Below the pieces are notes generated by a model. The model did not search any database. It saw only the letters and a list, made by a program, of their open reading frames with translations, and was not told where the DNA came from. DNA of 64,000 nucleotides from JBFMAI01 sp040755725 (GTDB lineage: Bacteria > Planctomycetota > Phycisphaerae > UBA1845 > Fen-1342). The stretch covers positions 34,440 through 98,439 of the forward strand of contig JBFMAI010000034.1 in NCBI GenBank assembly GCA_040755725.1, in the 5' to 3' direction. The translations under genes were made by a program, and so were the position numbers. Position 1 is the first letter of the stretch. Every line of letters starts with the position of its first letter. This document shows, piece by piece, positions 44,064 through 52,181 of this stretch.

Positions 44064-46883
44064 TCAGTCTGCGGTCAAGGGTGCGAACGCCGCCTCGATC
44101 AACCGCTGCTGCTCCAGCTTGTGACTGGCGGCCGATCCGGTCGCGGGGCTGGCGGCGGCCGGCCGACTGACAACGCGCAGCGGCCGACGACCACCCAGGG
44201 CCGTCCCGAATCTTATGCGAAAATGCGGCCACGCGCCCATATTCCGCGGCTCTTCCTGCACCCAAACCAGCTCGGCGTCGGCGGGGTACGGGGCCAGCGC
44301 CGCCCGGAGCAGCTCCTCCGGCAAGGGGTAGTACTGCTCGATGCGCACGATCGCCACATCGTTTCGCTTTCGGGCCGCCCGCGCCGGCTGCAAATCGTAG
44401 TACACCTTCCCGCTGCACAGTAGGACCCGCCGGACCGCGCCCGGCTCCGCCGTCATGTCCGGCACGACCCGCTGAAATCGCCCCGCGGCCAGCTCATCCA
44501 GCGGCGACACGGCCTGCGGGTGTCGCAGCAGGCTCTTCGGCGTCAGCACCACTAGCGGCTTGCGCCACGGCCGCCGCACTTGCCGCCGCAGCACGTGGAA
44601 GTACTGCGCCGGCGTGCTGGGGTTGACGATCTGCATGTTGTCTTCGGCCGCGAGCATCAGGAACCGCTCCAGCCGCGCGCTGGAATGCTCCGGCCCCTGC
44701 CCCTCCAGCCCGTGCGGCAGCAGCAGCACGAGTCCGCTCAGGCTATGCCACTTCTCCTCGGCACTGGCGAGGAACTGGTCCACGTACACCTGGGCCGTGT
44801 TCACGAAATCGCCGAACTGGGCCTCCCAGATGACGAGCCCGTCGGGATACGCGATGCTGTAGCCGTATTCATAGCCCAGCACGCCCGCCTCCGAGAGCGG
44901 GCTGTTCAGAACGTGAAACGGGGCCTGTTCCGCGGCGACGTGCTGAAGTGGAATGTACGGCTCCCCGGTCTCGTAGTCGTGCAGGACCGCGTGTCGTTGG
45001 CTGAACGTCCCCCGCCCGCTGTCCTGCCCGCTCATCCGCACGCGCATCCCCTCCGTGACCAGGGAAGCGAACGCGAGGGCCTCGGCGGCGGACCAGTCCA
45101 CGGGCCGCTGCCCCGCAGCCATTTGCCGGCGGGCCTCTTGAAACCGCACCAGCTTCGGGTGCAAGTGAAATCCCTCCGGAACCCGCGCGATCGACGCCAG
45201 CAGTTCCGCCAGCCGTGCCCGCGGCACGCCCGTGTCCACCTCGGGCACATCAGCGTCCAAGCCGCCGCGATAACCACTCCAGATTCGACCTAGCGTGCTC
45301 GGCCGCGCCCGGACCGACGGGCCCTCGTCGCGCACGCCGGCCAGTTGCTCATCGAGGGCGGCCCGACGCCGCTCCGCAATCTGGTCCGCCTCTTCCCGCG
45401 TGACTCCACCCATCGTCAACAGATGTGTCAGGTAACTGTCGCGCACCGACGGCCGGGCGTCGATCTTGCGTTGCAGCAACGGTTGCGTATACGACGGCTC
45501 GTCGGCCTCGTTGTGCCCGTACCGCCGATAGCAGTACATGTCAATAACCACGTCACGCCGGAACGTCTGGCGGAAGTCCAGCGCCAACCGCACGACCTGG
45601 GCCACGGCCTCGGGGTTCTCGCCGTTGACGTGAAAAATCGGGCTTTGCAGCATCTTGGCCACGTCGGTCGCGTAGCGCGTGGAGCGGCCCTCCTGCGGCG
45701 ACGTCGTGAAGCCGATCTGGTTGTTGACGATGATGTGCAGCGTGCCGCCGGTGCGATACCCCGGCAGCTCGCTGAGATTCAGGGTCTCCTGGACGATCCC
45801 CTCGCCGGCGAACGCCGCGTCCCCGTGGATCAGGATCGCCATGCTTCTTTCGTGAGCGGCGTCGCCCTGGCGGTCCTGCTTCGCACGCACGCGGCCCAGG
45901 GCCACCGGGTTCACGAACTCGAGGTGACTGGGGTTGAAGCACAGCGCCAGGTGGATTTCGCGGCCGTCGGCCGTGACCCAGTCGCCGTGTGAACCCAGGT
46001 GGTACTTCACGTCGCCGCGACCGAGGTACAGCTCCGCGTCCAGGTCCTCGAACAGCCGGAAGATCTGCCGCGGGCTCACGCCGAGGATGTTGGCCAGGAC
46101 GTTCAGCCGGCCGCGGTGGGCCATGCCGATGACGATCTCGTCGATGCCCTGGCCGCCGGCGTGTTCGATGGCCAGGTCGAGCAGCGGAATGAGGCTCTCG
46201 CCGCCCTCCAGCGAGAAGCGTTTGGCTCCGATGTACTTCTTCTGGATGAACTGCTCGAAGATCACGGCGTCGGTGAGCCGCGTGAGGATGCGAAGCTGCT
46301 CGGGCCGCGTCAGCGCGATCCGGTTCTGCGTCCCCTCCATCCGCTCCTGAAGCCAGTGCCGCGCGTCGAGCGAGTCGATGTGCATGAACTGCACGCCGAT
46401 GGCCCGGCAGTACGTGTTGCGCAGCAGGAGAATGATCTCGCGCAGCGTCCGCTGGGCCGCGCCGTGGATCGTCCGGCTCGAAAACACGCGGTTCAAGTCG
46501 TCCCGCGTGAACCCGTAGTAGCCGGGCTTCAGTTCCGGGCGATGCGGCAGCGGCGGGTGCAGCGGATTGACCGCCGCCACGATGTGCCCGCGGACGCGAT
46601 ACGCCCGCACGAGCTGATCGACGCGATCCTGGTGAACCGCGGCCTGCGCACCGGCCCGCGCGGCCCCGTTGCCGTCGCGCGGCGACGGGGGGTTGAACAG
46701 GCTGCGCGGCCGAAACGACGGTCCTAGCCGCGAGCCGGCGCCGAACCGGTCCCCGCCGGCCAGCGGCTCGAAATACGCCCGCCACGCCGGCGGCAACGAC
46801 CGCGGGTCGCGGAGGAACTCCACATAGAGCTGTTCGACGAACGGCAGATTGACGCTGTCGGGCAACGACGGCGACTGGCTCAT
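44064..46883 (-). CDS. sucA: 2-Oxoglutarate dehydrogenase E1
   Basis: E1 decarboxylates 2-oxoglutarate with thiamine diphosphate and passes the succinyl group to the lipoyl arm of SucB. ATG 46883 is taken because AGGGTG precedes it at 7 nt. The 939-residue product is normal in length. Landmarks are the N-terminal FVEQLYVEFLRDPRSLPPAW, RAYRVRGHIVAAVNPL, the SucA-typical EIVIGMAHRGRLNVLANI, the TPP-binding GDAAFAGEGIVQETLNLSEL with NNQIGFTTSP, YCYRRYGHNEADEP, and the beta-domain LLPHGLEGQGPEHSSARLER. It is the first gene of sucA-sucB-lpdA. A -10-like TATAAT lies about 75 nt upstream. Confidence 0.95.
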   Translation of the reverse strand: MSQSPSLPDSVNLPFVEQLYVEFLRDPRSLPPAWRAYFEPLAGGDRFGAGSRLGPSFRPRSLFNPPSPRDGNGAARAGAQAAVHQDRVDQLVRAYRVRGHIVAAVNPLHPPLPHRPELKPGYYGFTRDDLNRVFSSRTIHGAAQRTLREIILLLRNTYCRAIGVQFMHIDSLDARHWLQERMEGTQNRIALTRPEQLRILTRLTDAVIFEQFIQKKYIGAKRFSLEGGESLIPLLDLAIEHAGGQGIDEIVIGMAHRGRLNVLANILGVSPRQIFRLFEDLDAELYLGRGDVKYHLGSHGDWVTADGREIHLALCFNPSHLEFVNPVALGRVRAKQDRQGDAAHERSMAILIHGDAAFAGEGIVQETLNLSELPGYRTGGTLHIIVNNQIGFTTSPQEGRSTRYATDVAKMLQSPIFHVNGENPEAVAQVVRLALDFRQTFRRDVVIDMYCYRRYGHNEADEPSYTQPLLQRKIDARPSVRDSYLTHLLTMGGVTREEADQIAERRRAALDEQLAGVRDEGPSVRARPSTLGRIWSGYRGGLDADVPEVDTGVPRARLAELLASIARVPEGFHLHPKLVRFQEARRQMAAGQRPVDWSAAEALAFASLVTEGMRVRMSGQDSGRGTFSQRHAVLHDYETGEPYIPLQHVAAEQAPFHVLNSPLSEAGVLGYEYGYSIAYPDGLVIWEAQFGDFVNTAQVYVDQFLASAEEKWHSLSGLVLLLPHGLEGQGPEHSSARLERFLMLAAEDNMQIVNPSTPAQYFHVLRRQVRRPWRKPLVVLTPKSLLRHPQAVSPLDELAAGRFQRVVPDMTAEPGAVRRVLLCSGKVYYDLQPARAARKRNDVAIVRIEQYYPLPEELLRAALAPYPADAELVWVQEEPRNMGAWPHFRIRFGTALGGRRPLRVVSRPAAASPATGSAASHKLEQQRLIEAAFAPLTAD

Positions 46884-46957
46884 GCGCGAACACCCTGACT
46901 GGCGACTCCCGGCGCGGGGCACTCGATCCCGGTGCCGCCCGCGCTCGGCTACGGCGG

Positions 46958-46963
46958 ATTATA
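46958..46963 (-). promoter_or_regulatory. Candidate -10 box of the sucA operon
   Basis: The minus strand reads CTCTATAATCC here, a perfect TATAAT about 75 nt before the sucA ATG. No good -35 box stands at the usual distance, so activator help or another sigma factor is possible. Confidence 0.4.
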
Positions 46964-47026
46964 GAGGGCTTGGCCCGCCCGCGCGTCGGCCTCGGCTGGT
47001 CCGCGCGGCCTGTTCAGCCGCCGAGC

Positions 47027-47056
47027 GGGAGGGCGCGGCTCCGGCCGAGCCGTAGC
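47027..47056 (+). repeat. GGGAGG-type interspersed repeat, copy C
   Basis: It begins GGGAGGGCGCGGCTCCGGCC and ends GAGCCGTAGC. It lies between the convergently oriented ends of the sucA leader and the rpoD 3' region. Confidence 0.5.
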
Positions 47057-47121
47057 TTGCCGAGAGACTAGCCCCCCCGCTTGCGGCGTGGTATGGCGAG
47101 CGGTGAGCTGGGCAGCGCCGG

Positions 47122-48822
47122 CTATTCGGCCGCCGGGCTGTCCCCGCTGTGGGTCATCTCTAAGAAGCCCTGGAGCTTCCGCGAGCGGACAGGGTGCTGG
47201 AGCTTGCGGATGGCCTTGGCTTCGACCTGCCGCACCCGTTCGCGCGTGACCTTGAAGATGCGGCCGACCTCTTCCAGGGTGTAGGTGTAGCCGTCGCCGA
47301 TGCCGTAGCGGAGCTTAATGATCTCACGCTCGCGGTAAGTCAGCGTCTTCAGGACGGCCTCGATGCGGTCCTTCAGCATGTCGCTGCTGGCGCTGATGAC
47401 GGGCGACTCGGCTTTTTCGTCCTCGATGAAATCGCCGAAGTACGAATCCTCACTCTCGCCGACCGGCCGATCCAGCGAGATCGGGTGGCGGCTGATCTTC
47501 ATCACGCGGCGGGCCTCGGAGACCGGCATCTTCGCCTCGCGGGCGATCTCCTCGATCGTCGGCTCGCGCTTCAGCTCCTGGAGCAGCCGCTTGCTGATGT
47601 TGCGCAGCTTGCTCATCGTCTCAATCATGTGGACCGGGATGCGGATCGTCCGGGCATGGTCGGCGATGGCCCGCGTGATCGCCTGCCGGATCCACCACGT
47701 CGCGTACGTGCTGAACTTGTAGCCGCGGCGGTACTCGTACTTGTCCACCGCCCGCATCAGGCCGGTGTTGCCCTCCTGGATGATGTCCAGGAACGACAGC
47801 CCGCGGTTGCGGTATTTCTTGGCGATGGACACGACCAGCCGCAGGTTGCCGCCGGCCAGCTTCCGCTTCGCGTCCTCGTACTCCCCGAACACCTTCTGCG
47901 CTTCGTTGACGCGCCAGCGGAGGTCCTCGGCCCCTTCCATGACCAGGTCGACCAGGCCCTGGAGCTCCTCCTTCATGGCGTCCGCTTCCTCCCCCGGCAG
48001 CGACTTGCCGCGGGTGCGGAGCTCCTCGTGCAGGGCCTCCATCTTCTGACAAATCGACGCCAGCTTGCGCATCATCGGGGTGATCCGGCTGGTGCGCAGC
48101 GACAGCTCCTCCAGCAGCGTGACCGCGCGCCGCCGCCGCTGGTTCATGCGCTCGGCCGCGGACTTGCGGCCGGCGGCCGGCGCGCGGGGATCGCGGACCA
48201 GGTTCCAGTCGGCCCGGTTGAGCTCCAGCAGCTTCTGCACGGTGGCCAGATTGGCCGGCAGGCGTTTGATGATCGTGCCTTTGGCCATGCTCTCGGTGGT
48301 CGAAATCTTCATCGTGCGGTCGAAGGGCATCCGCCCGTCGGCCACCGCCTGCATGGTCTCCACGGCCTGCTGCATGCAATAGTCGTTCTCGAGCACGCGC
48401 CGCCGAAACGCCATTCGCGTCAGCTCGATCTTCTTGGCCAGCGCGATCTCCTGGTCGCGCGTCAGCAGCGGGATCTCGCCCATCTGCGTTAGGTACATAC
48501 GCACGGGGTCGTCGACCCGCCGCACGGTCGCGTCCGCCAGATCGACCTCCGTCACCTCGTCGAGGCTGTCGCCGCCCTCGAGCAGGCCGGCGCGCTTCCG
48601 CTCCGCGTCGCGCAGCTTGTCCGCCTCGATCTCGTCGATCATCTGGATGCCGCTCTGCTCGATGCGGTTGAGCACGCTTTCGAGCTTCTCCGGCGAGATG
48701 GCCTCGTCGGGCAGCGTCTCGTTCAACTGCTCCCACGTCAGGTACTTCTTGCGCTTACCCTGCTCGATGAGCTCGCCGACGATCTGCTCGATCGGATCAA
48801 TGTCTGGCTGAACAACGGCCAT
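47122..48822 (-). CDS. rpoD: Primary RNA polymerase sigma factor RpoD
   Basis: This is the housekeeping sigma-70 factor. The ATG at 48822 is preferred over 48828 because GGAGA then stands 6-7 nt away. Region 1.1 opens the protein (IEQIVGELIEQGKRKKYLTWEQL), and region 1.2 is DDPVRMYLTQMGEIPLLTRDQEIALA split over residues 103-128. A non-conserved insert of about 190 residues follows. Regions 2.1-2.4 contain GNLRLVVSIAKKYRNRG and YKFSTYATWWIRQAITRAI, region 3 IRIPVHMIETMSKL, and region 4 LRYGIGDGYTYTLEEVG with the helix-turn-helix VTRERVRQVEAKAIRKL. It lies 73 nt after dnaG on the same strand, as in the classical macromolecular synthesis operon but without rpsU. Confidence 0.97.
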   Translation of the reverse strand: MAVVQPDIDPIEQIVGELIEQGKRKKYLTWEQLNETLPDEAISPEKLESVLNRIEQSGIQMIDEIEADKLRDAERKRAGLLEGGDSLDEVTEVDLADATVRRVDDPVRMYLTQMGEIPLLTRDQEIALAKKIELTRMAFRRRVLENDYCMQQAVETMQAVADGRMPFDRTMKISTTESMAKGTIIKRLPANLATVQKLLELNRADWNLVRDPRAPAAGRKSAAERMNQRRRRAVTLLEELSLRTSRITPMMRKLASICQKMEALHEELRTRGKSLPGEEADAMKEELQGLVDLVMEGAEDLRWRVNEAQKVFGEYEDAKRKLAGGNLRLVVSIAKKYRNRGLSFLDIIQEGNTGLMRAVDKYEYRRGYKFSTYATWWIRQAITRAIADHARTIRIPVHMIETMSKLRNISKRLLQELKREPTIEEIAREAKMPVSEARRVMKISRHPISLDRPVGESEDSYFGDFIEDEKAESPVISASSDMLKDRIEAVLKTLTYREREIIKLRYGIGDGYTYTLEEVGRIFKVTRERVRQVEAKAIRKLQHPVRSRKLQGFLEMTHSGDSPAAE

Positions 48823-48895
48823 GAACATTCTCCATCTCGGGGTGTCGCCGGCCCGCTACCGCCGGTACCGGGCCGGGCCGCACCCGCCACGCAAC

Positions 48896-50728
48896 TCACG
48901 GACGACGCGGCGCGTTCCAGCGCTGGGCCGGGGCCAGGACCGACTCCTTCCCGCGCGCACATTCGTGGAGCGCGCGGAACACCCGGACCGCGTCCGCGGT
49001 CTCGCCCGCCGCGCCGCCCTGCAATTCCCGGCGCAGGTCGCCCATCCGCAGCATGCCAACTTCCGCGGCCAGTCGCGCCCGCGCCGCCTCGCAGACCTCG
49101 GCCGACGAATCGAGCCCCGCGACGCGGGCGGCGGCCCGGTGGACCAGCTCGCACACGGCCCCGTCCTCGCAGCGCTCGACTACGTCTCTCAACGAGTATT
49201 CGCCGAGGTCCTGATGAACATCAACCAACACACGATAAAGTCGCGTCCAGGTCTCAGAATGCTCCACGCCCTGACCAACGGCGTCGTCTACGCTGCGCCA
49301 CGCGGCCGCGCTCCGCGCCAGCAGTCCCAGAACCGTTTCGACCGCCGTGATCAGACCTGCCGGCAGCCCGCGGATGCTCGCCTCATATCCGGACTCGCCC
49401 GCGACCGCCGTTTCGCTCGGCGTCGCACGTCGCCGGGTCCGCTTCTCGCGCTCCAGCCGCTCAAAAACCTCGCTCTTGGGCACGCCCAACAGGTCGCTCA
49501 GCCGACCGACCAGCAAGTCCTGGCCGAGCGGGTCCACCCCGCCGGCCACGGCCGCCCCAGCCACGAACTGGAGGTACTGCTCGACCGCCTGGCGGCGGCC
49601 GCGTGCGTCACCGCGGTCAAACGACCTAAGTGTTTGTGACCACTTGAATTCCAGCGCGTCTCGGGCGGCGTTCAACGCGGCGGCGAAGCCCGCCGGACCG
49701 CGGCCCAGCACGCAGTCCGCCGGATCCTCGCCCTCCGCCAACAGAACCACGCGGATTTCCGCCTGCGACCGCAACGCCACCTCGACGGCCCTTTCCGCCG
49801 CCCGGATGCCCGCCTCATCGCCGTCAAAGCACAAGTATAGCGCCTTGGCGAGCGGGCGAAGCAGCTCCACGTGGGCGTCGGTCAGCGCCGTGCCCAACGT
49901 CGCCAGCACGTTGCCGAAGCCGTGCTGAACGAGCAGCACGGCGTCCATGTAGCCTTCGACGATGATCGCCGCCCCTTCCTTCTCGATCGACCGCCGAGCC
50001 AGGTCCAGCCCGTACAGCACGCGCGACTTACTGAACAGGGCCGTTTCGGGCGAGTTCAAGTACTTGGCCGGGTCGTCGCCGAGGGTTCGCCCGCCGAACG
50101 CAATAGGCCGGCCCATCCGGTCGCGGATCGGGAAAACCAGCCGGTTGCGGAACCGGTCGTAAGTTCTTCCGGAATCGTTCGTTACAGCGAGACCCGCCTG
50201 GTGGAGCACGTTGTCGGCCAAGCCGGCCCGCCGGGCGGCCTGAAGCAAGTCATCCCACCGATCGGGCGCGTAGCCCAGGCCGAACCGATCAACCGTCTCC
50301 TGCGTCAGTCCGCGCGATCGGGCGTATTCACGAGCCCGCTGCCCCTCGCTGCCCGCCAGGTTCCGCCGAAAATGCTCGCAAGCCCAGGTCACCGCCGCCT
50401 GGATGCCCTCACGTGTGCGTGCCGCCTGGGCATCCTGCGGCCCGGAGTGCAATTCGACACCCGCTCGCCGGGCCAGTATCGCCAGCGCCTCCGGGAACGT
50501 AACTCTTTGGTGGAGCTGCACGAAACGAATCACGTCGCCGCCGGCACCGCAGGACCAGCACTTGAAAATCTGCTTGCTGGGGCTGACTGACATGGACGGC
50601 TTGTGGTCGTCATGGAATGGGCAGAGACCAACGTAGTCCTTGCCCTTGCGGGTCAGGTCCACTCGCTCGCCGACGACCGCGACGATATCGACGCGCTCTA
50701 AGATTTTGTCTTTAAGAGACTTATCCAT
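48896..50728 (-). CDS. dnaG: DNA primase DnaG
   Basis: DnaG makes RNA primers at the replication fork with the DnaB helicase. The zinc-binding domain has Cys36, His39, Cys57 and Cys60 (GLCPFHDDHKPSM, KCWSCGAGGD). The RNA polymerase core begins with the conserved YARSRGLTQETVDRFGLGYA and FRNRLVFPIRD, and includes GGRTLGDDPAKYLNSPET. The TOPRIM residues are seen in IIVEGYMDAVLL and LYLCFDGDEAGIRAA. The C-terminal helicase-interaction region (from about 430) is weakly conserved, as usual. Length is 610 aa. A strong promoter lies about 100 nt upstream. The ATG at 50728 has only a weak ribosome binding site. Confidence 0.97.
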   Translation of the reverse strand: MDKSLKDKILERVDIVAVVGERVDLTRKGKDYVGLCPFHDDHKPSMSVSPSKQIFKCWSCGAGGDVIRFVQLHQRVTFPEALAILARRAGVELHSGPQDAQAARTREGIQAAVTWACEHFRRNLAGSEGQRAREYARSRGLTQETVDRFGLGYAPDRWDDLLQAARRAGLADNVLHQAGLAVTNDSGRTYDRFRNRLVFPIRDRMGRPIAFGGRTLGDDPAKYLNSPETALFSKSRVLYGLDLARRSIEKEGAAIIVEGYMDAVLLVQHGFGNVLATLGTALTDAHVELLRPLAKALYLCFDGDEAGIRAAERAVEVALRSQAEIRVVLLAEGEDPADCVLGRGPAGFAAALNAARDALEFKWSQTLRSFDRGDARGRRQAVEQYLQFVAGAAVAGGVDPLGQDLLVGRLSDLLGVPKSEVFERLEREKRTRRRATPSETAVAGESGYEASIRGLPAGLITAVETVLGLLARSAAAWRSVDDAVGQGVEHSETWTRLYRVLVDVHQDLGEYSLRDVVERCEDGAVCELVHRAAARVAGLDSSAEVCEAARARLAAEVGMLRMGDLRRELQGGAAGETADAVRVFRALHECARGKESVLAPAQRWNAPRRP

Positions 50729-50825
50729 CTAGTACGGATACTGGGCGGACTCTCGTCTTGCTACCCAACCGCCAGACCGCAAGTGAGTCGTCCGCTTTCA
50801 GGACTCTTCTCAAGCGAATTAAGTT

Positions 50826-50854
50826 AGTATAACGCGCGAATGCCCGCCGGTCAA
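50826..50854 (-). promoter_or_regulatory. Sigma-70 promoter for dnaG-rpoD
   Basis: On the minus strand TTGACC (50849-50854) and TATACT (50826-50831) are separated by exactly 17 nt. Transcription should begin near 50819, leaving a leader of about 90 nt before dnaG. Confidence 0.8.
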
Positions 50855-50930
50855 TTTTTTGAGACCTTGGCCCCGCTCGCCCGATTTTTCTAATGGTTTG
50901 TGAAAAATGGAATTACGAGTCGAGCTCAGT

Positions 50931-50948
50931 TTCGGGAGCGTTCCCGAA
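50931..50948. repeat. Perfect short inverted repeat
   Basis: TTCGGGA and TCCCGAA are separated by four bases, between the dnaG promoter and the end of the sirtuin gene. It lacks a T-run on either side, so it could be an operator or a weak terminator for the sirtuin gene. Confidence 0.4.
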
Positions 50949-50967
50949 GACAAAGAAACCTGTCATG

Positions 50968-51711
50968 TCACGACTCCATTCCGCGCCACGCCCCGTCGAT
51001 CGTCGTCAGGGCCGACCGGCAACCATCCCGCACAAAGACGTCCGCCAGTCGAGTATGCTCACTCGGATTCGGGTTGATTTCGATGACGCGGGCCCCGCAC
51101 ACCTTGGCCGTGTCAACCAGTGACGCGGCCGGCTGCACTACGCCGCTGGTTCCTATAACCAGGAACACCCGCGCCCGCTGCGCCGCCAGGAAGGCTGCCT
51201 CCATCGCCCCCGCCGGCAGCAGCTCGCGGAACCAGACCACCGCCGGCCGCAGCCGCTTTGAGCAGATGGGGCAAGCCGGATCCTCCCCGAGATCGTCGAG
51301 TGTCTGCACGCTGTAATCGCAGTACGTGCAGCGGGCCACGTCCAGCCGCCCGTGCAGCTCGATCACCCGGCGTGAACCGGCCCGGTGGTGCAGCCCGTCG
51401 ATGTTCTGCGTAATGACGGTGAAGTCGGGCGTGCGGCGCTCCCACTCCGCCAACACGCGGTGCCCCTCGTGCGGCTCCATCGTGGCAAGCTGCGCCCGCC
51501 GGGCGCGATACCACGCCCAGACCTTGAGGGGGTCGCGGCGAAACGCCTCCGGCGTGGCGAGCTCGTCCGGGTTGAACTTGGTCCACAGCCCGTTCTCGTC
51601 GCGGAAAGTATCGAAACCGGACTCCTTGGACATCCCGGCCCCGGTCAGGACCGCGACGGACTCCGCCGCCAGGAGCAACTCGGCCGCGCGCTGCGCATCG
51701 TCATGGTTCAT
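50968..51711 (-). CDS. cobB: NAD-dependent protein deacylase, sirtuin class III
   Basis: Sirtuins remove acyl groups from lysines using NAD+. The 247-residue product has the NAD-binding AVLTGAGMSKESGFDTFRD, then TQNIDGLHHRAG, the catalytic His120 in ELHG, a four-cysteine zinc site (CTYC and CPIC), and the terminal GTSGVVQPAASLV and INPNPSEHT. Tyr68 and Arg71 in WAWYRAR match the Tyr-x-x-Arg pair that lets class III sirtuins (SIRT5/CobB type) accept succinyl or malonyl lysine. The ATG at 51711 is the family-consistent start; the 35 codons before it are not conserved. The gene appears to be transcribed alone. PrpE and SucAB are plausible targets in the cell but this is inference. Confidence 0.92.
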   Translation of the reverse strand: MNHDDAQRAAELLLAAESVAVLTGAGMSKESGFDTFRDENGLWTKFNPDELATPEAFRRDPLKVWAWYRARRAQLATMEPHEGHRVLAEWERRTPDFTVITQNIDGLHHRAGSRRVIELHGRLDVARCTYCDYSVQTLDDLGEDPACPICSKRLRPAVVWFRELLPAGAMEAAFLAAQRARVFLVIGTSGVVQPAASLVDTAKVCGARVIEINPNPSEHTRLADVFVRDGCRSALTTIDGAWRGMES

Positions 51712-51902
51712 GGGACCACCAGTTGGCCGTGCCGGCCCAACTCCAGCCGCCGGGGCGGCAGCGCTGCCGTCGTCTTCACGGCAGGCCATGCCGACCCGCC
51801 TATCGGCTGCGATCAAGTGTAGCTGGGTTCGGTCTTGAGCCCCAGGGGTCTCGGGGAGCGCGAGTGTATTGGGTCCTCGTCGCTACGCCACGAACAGATA
51901 CG

Positions 51903-52092
51903 TTACGTCGGCGCGAACCAAGCCAGCACGGGAAGCGGCAGCATGAACACAAGAGCCAGCCCCAGGACGATACCCGGGAAACCGGCCCGTCGCGGCCGGC
52001 CGGCCCGGAGCGCCACGACCAGTAATCGGGCCGGACGGGCGCGGCATTGGCAACCCACTCAGGTAGTATCCGCACCCCGCGCAACGCCTCAT
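51903..52092 (-). pseudogene. Small zinc-ribbon/membrane protein gene with frameshift
   Basis: From ATG 52092 (minus) the frame reads MRRCAGCGYYLSGLP, the typical start of small planctomycete zinc-ribbon proteins (CxxCGYxLxGLP). After about 17 codons this frame loses sense. The next frame continues with a basic stretch and a membrane helix (FPGIVLGLALVFMLPLPVL) and stops at 51903. A single-base shift joins them into one protein of about 62 residues. It is either a sequencing error or a recent pseudogene. The rest of 51712-52181 shows only the hutU promoter. Confidence 0.45.
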
Positions 52093-52143
52093 GTTCGCAC
52101 GGAACGGCATTATGCCCGCCGGCAGCCGCGGCAGAAATGGCCG

Positions 52144-52152
52144 TGCTATAAT
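52144..52152 (+). promoter_or_regulatory. Extended -10 promoter of hutU
   Basis: TGCTATAAT at 52144-52152 is an extended -10 element (TGnTATAAT). No clear -35 box was found. The start codon lies 30 nt downstream, and AGGAG elements lie between. Confidence 0.65.
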
Positions 52153-52181
52153 GGCCCCGCATTCAGGAGCAGGAGACCGCG

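Noticed and set aside
50931..50948. LexA-type operator
   Set aside because: The inverted repeat is perfect but does not match a LexA box I can name, and it lies upstream of the dnaG promoter, not over it.
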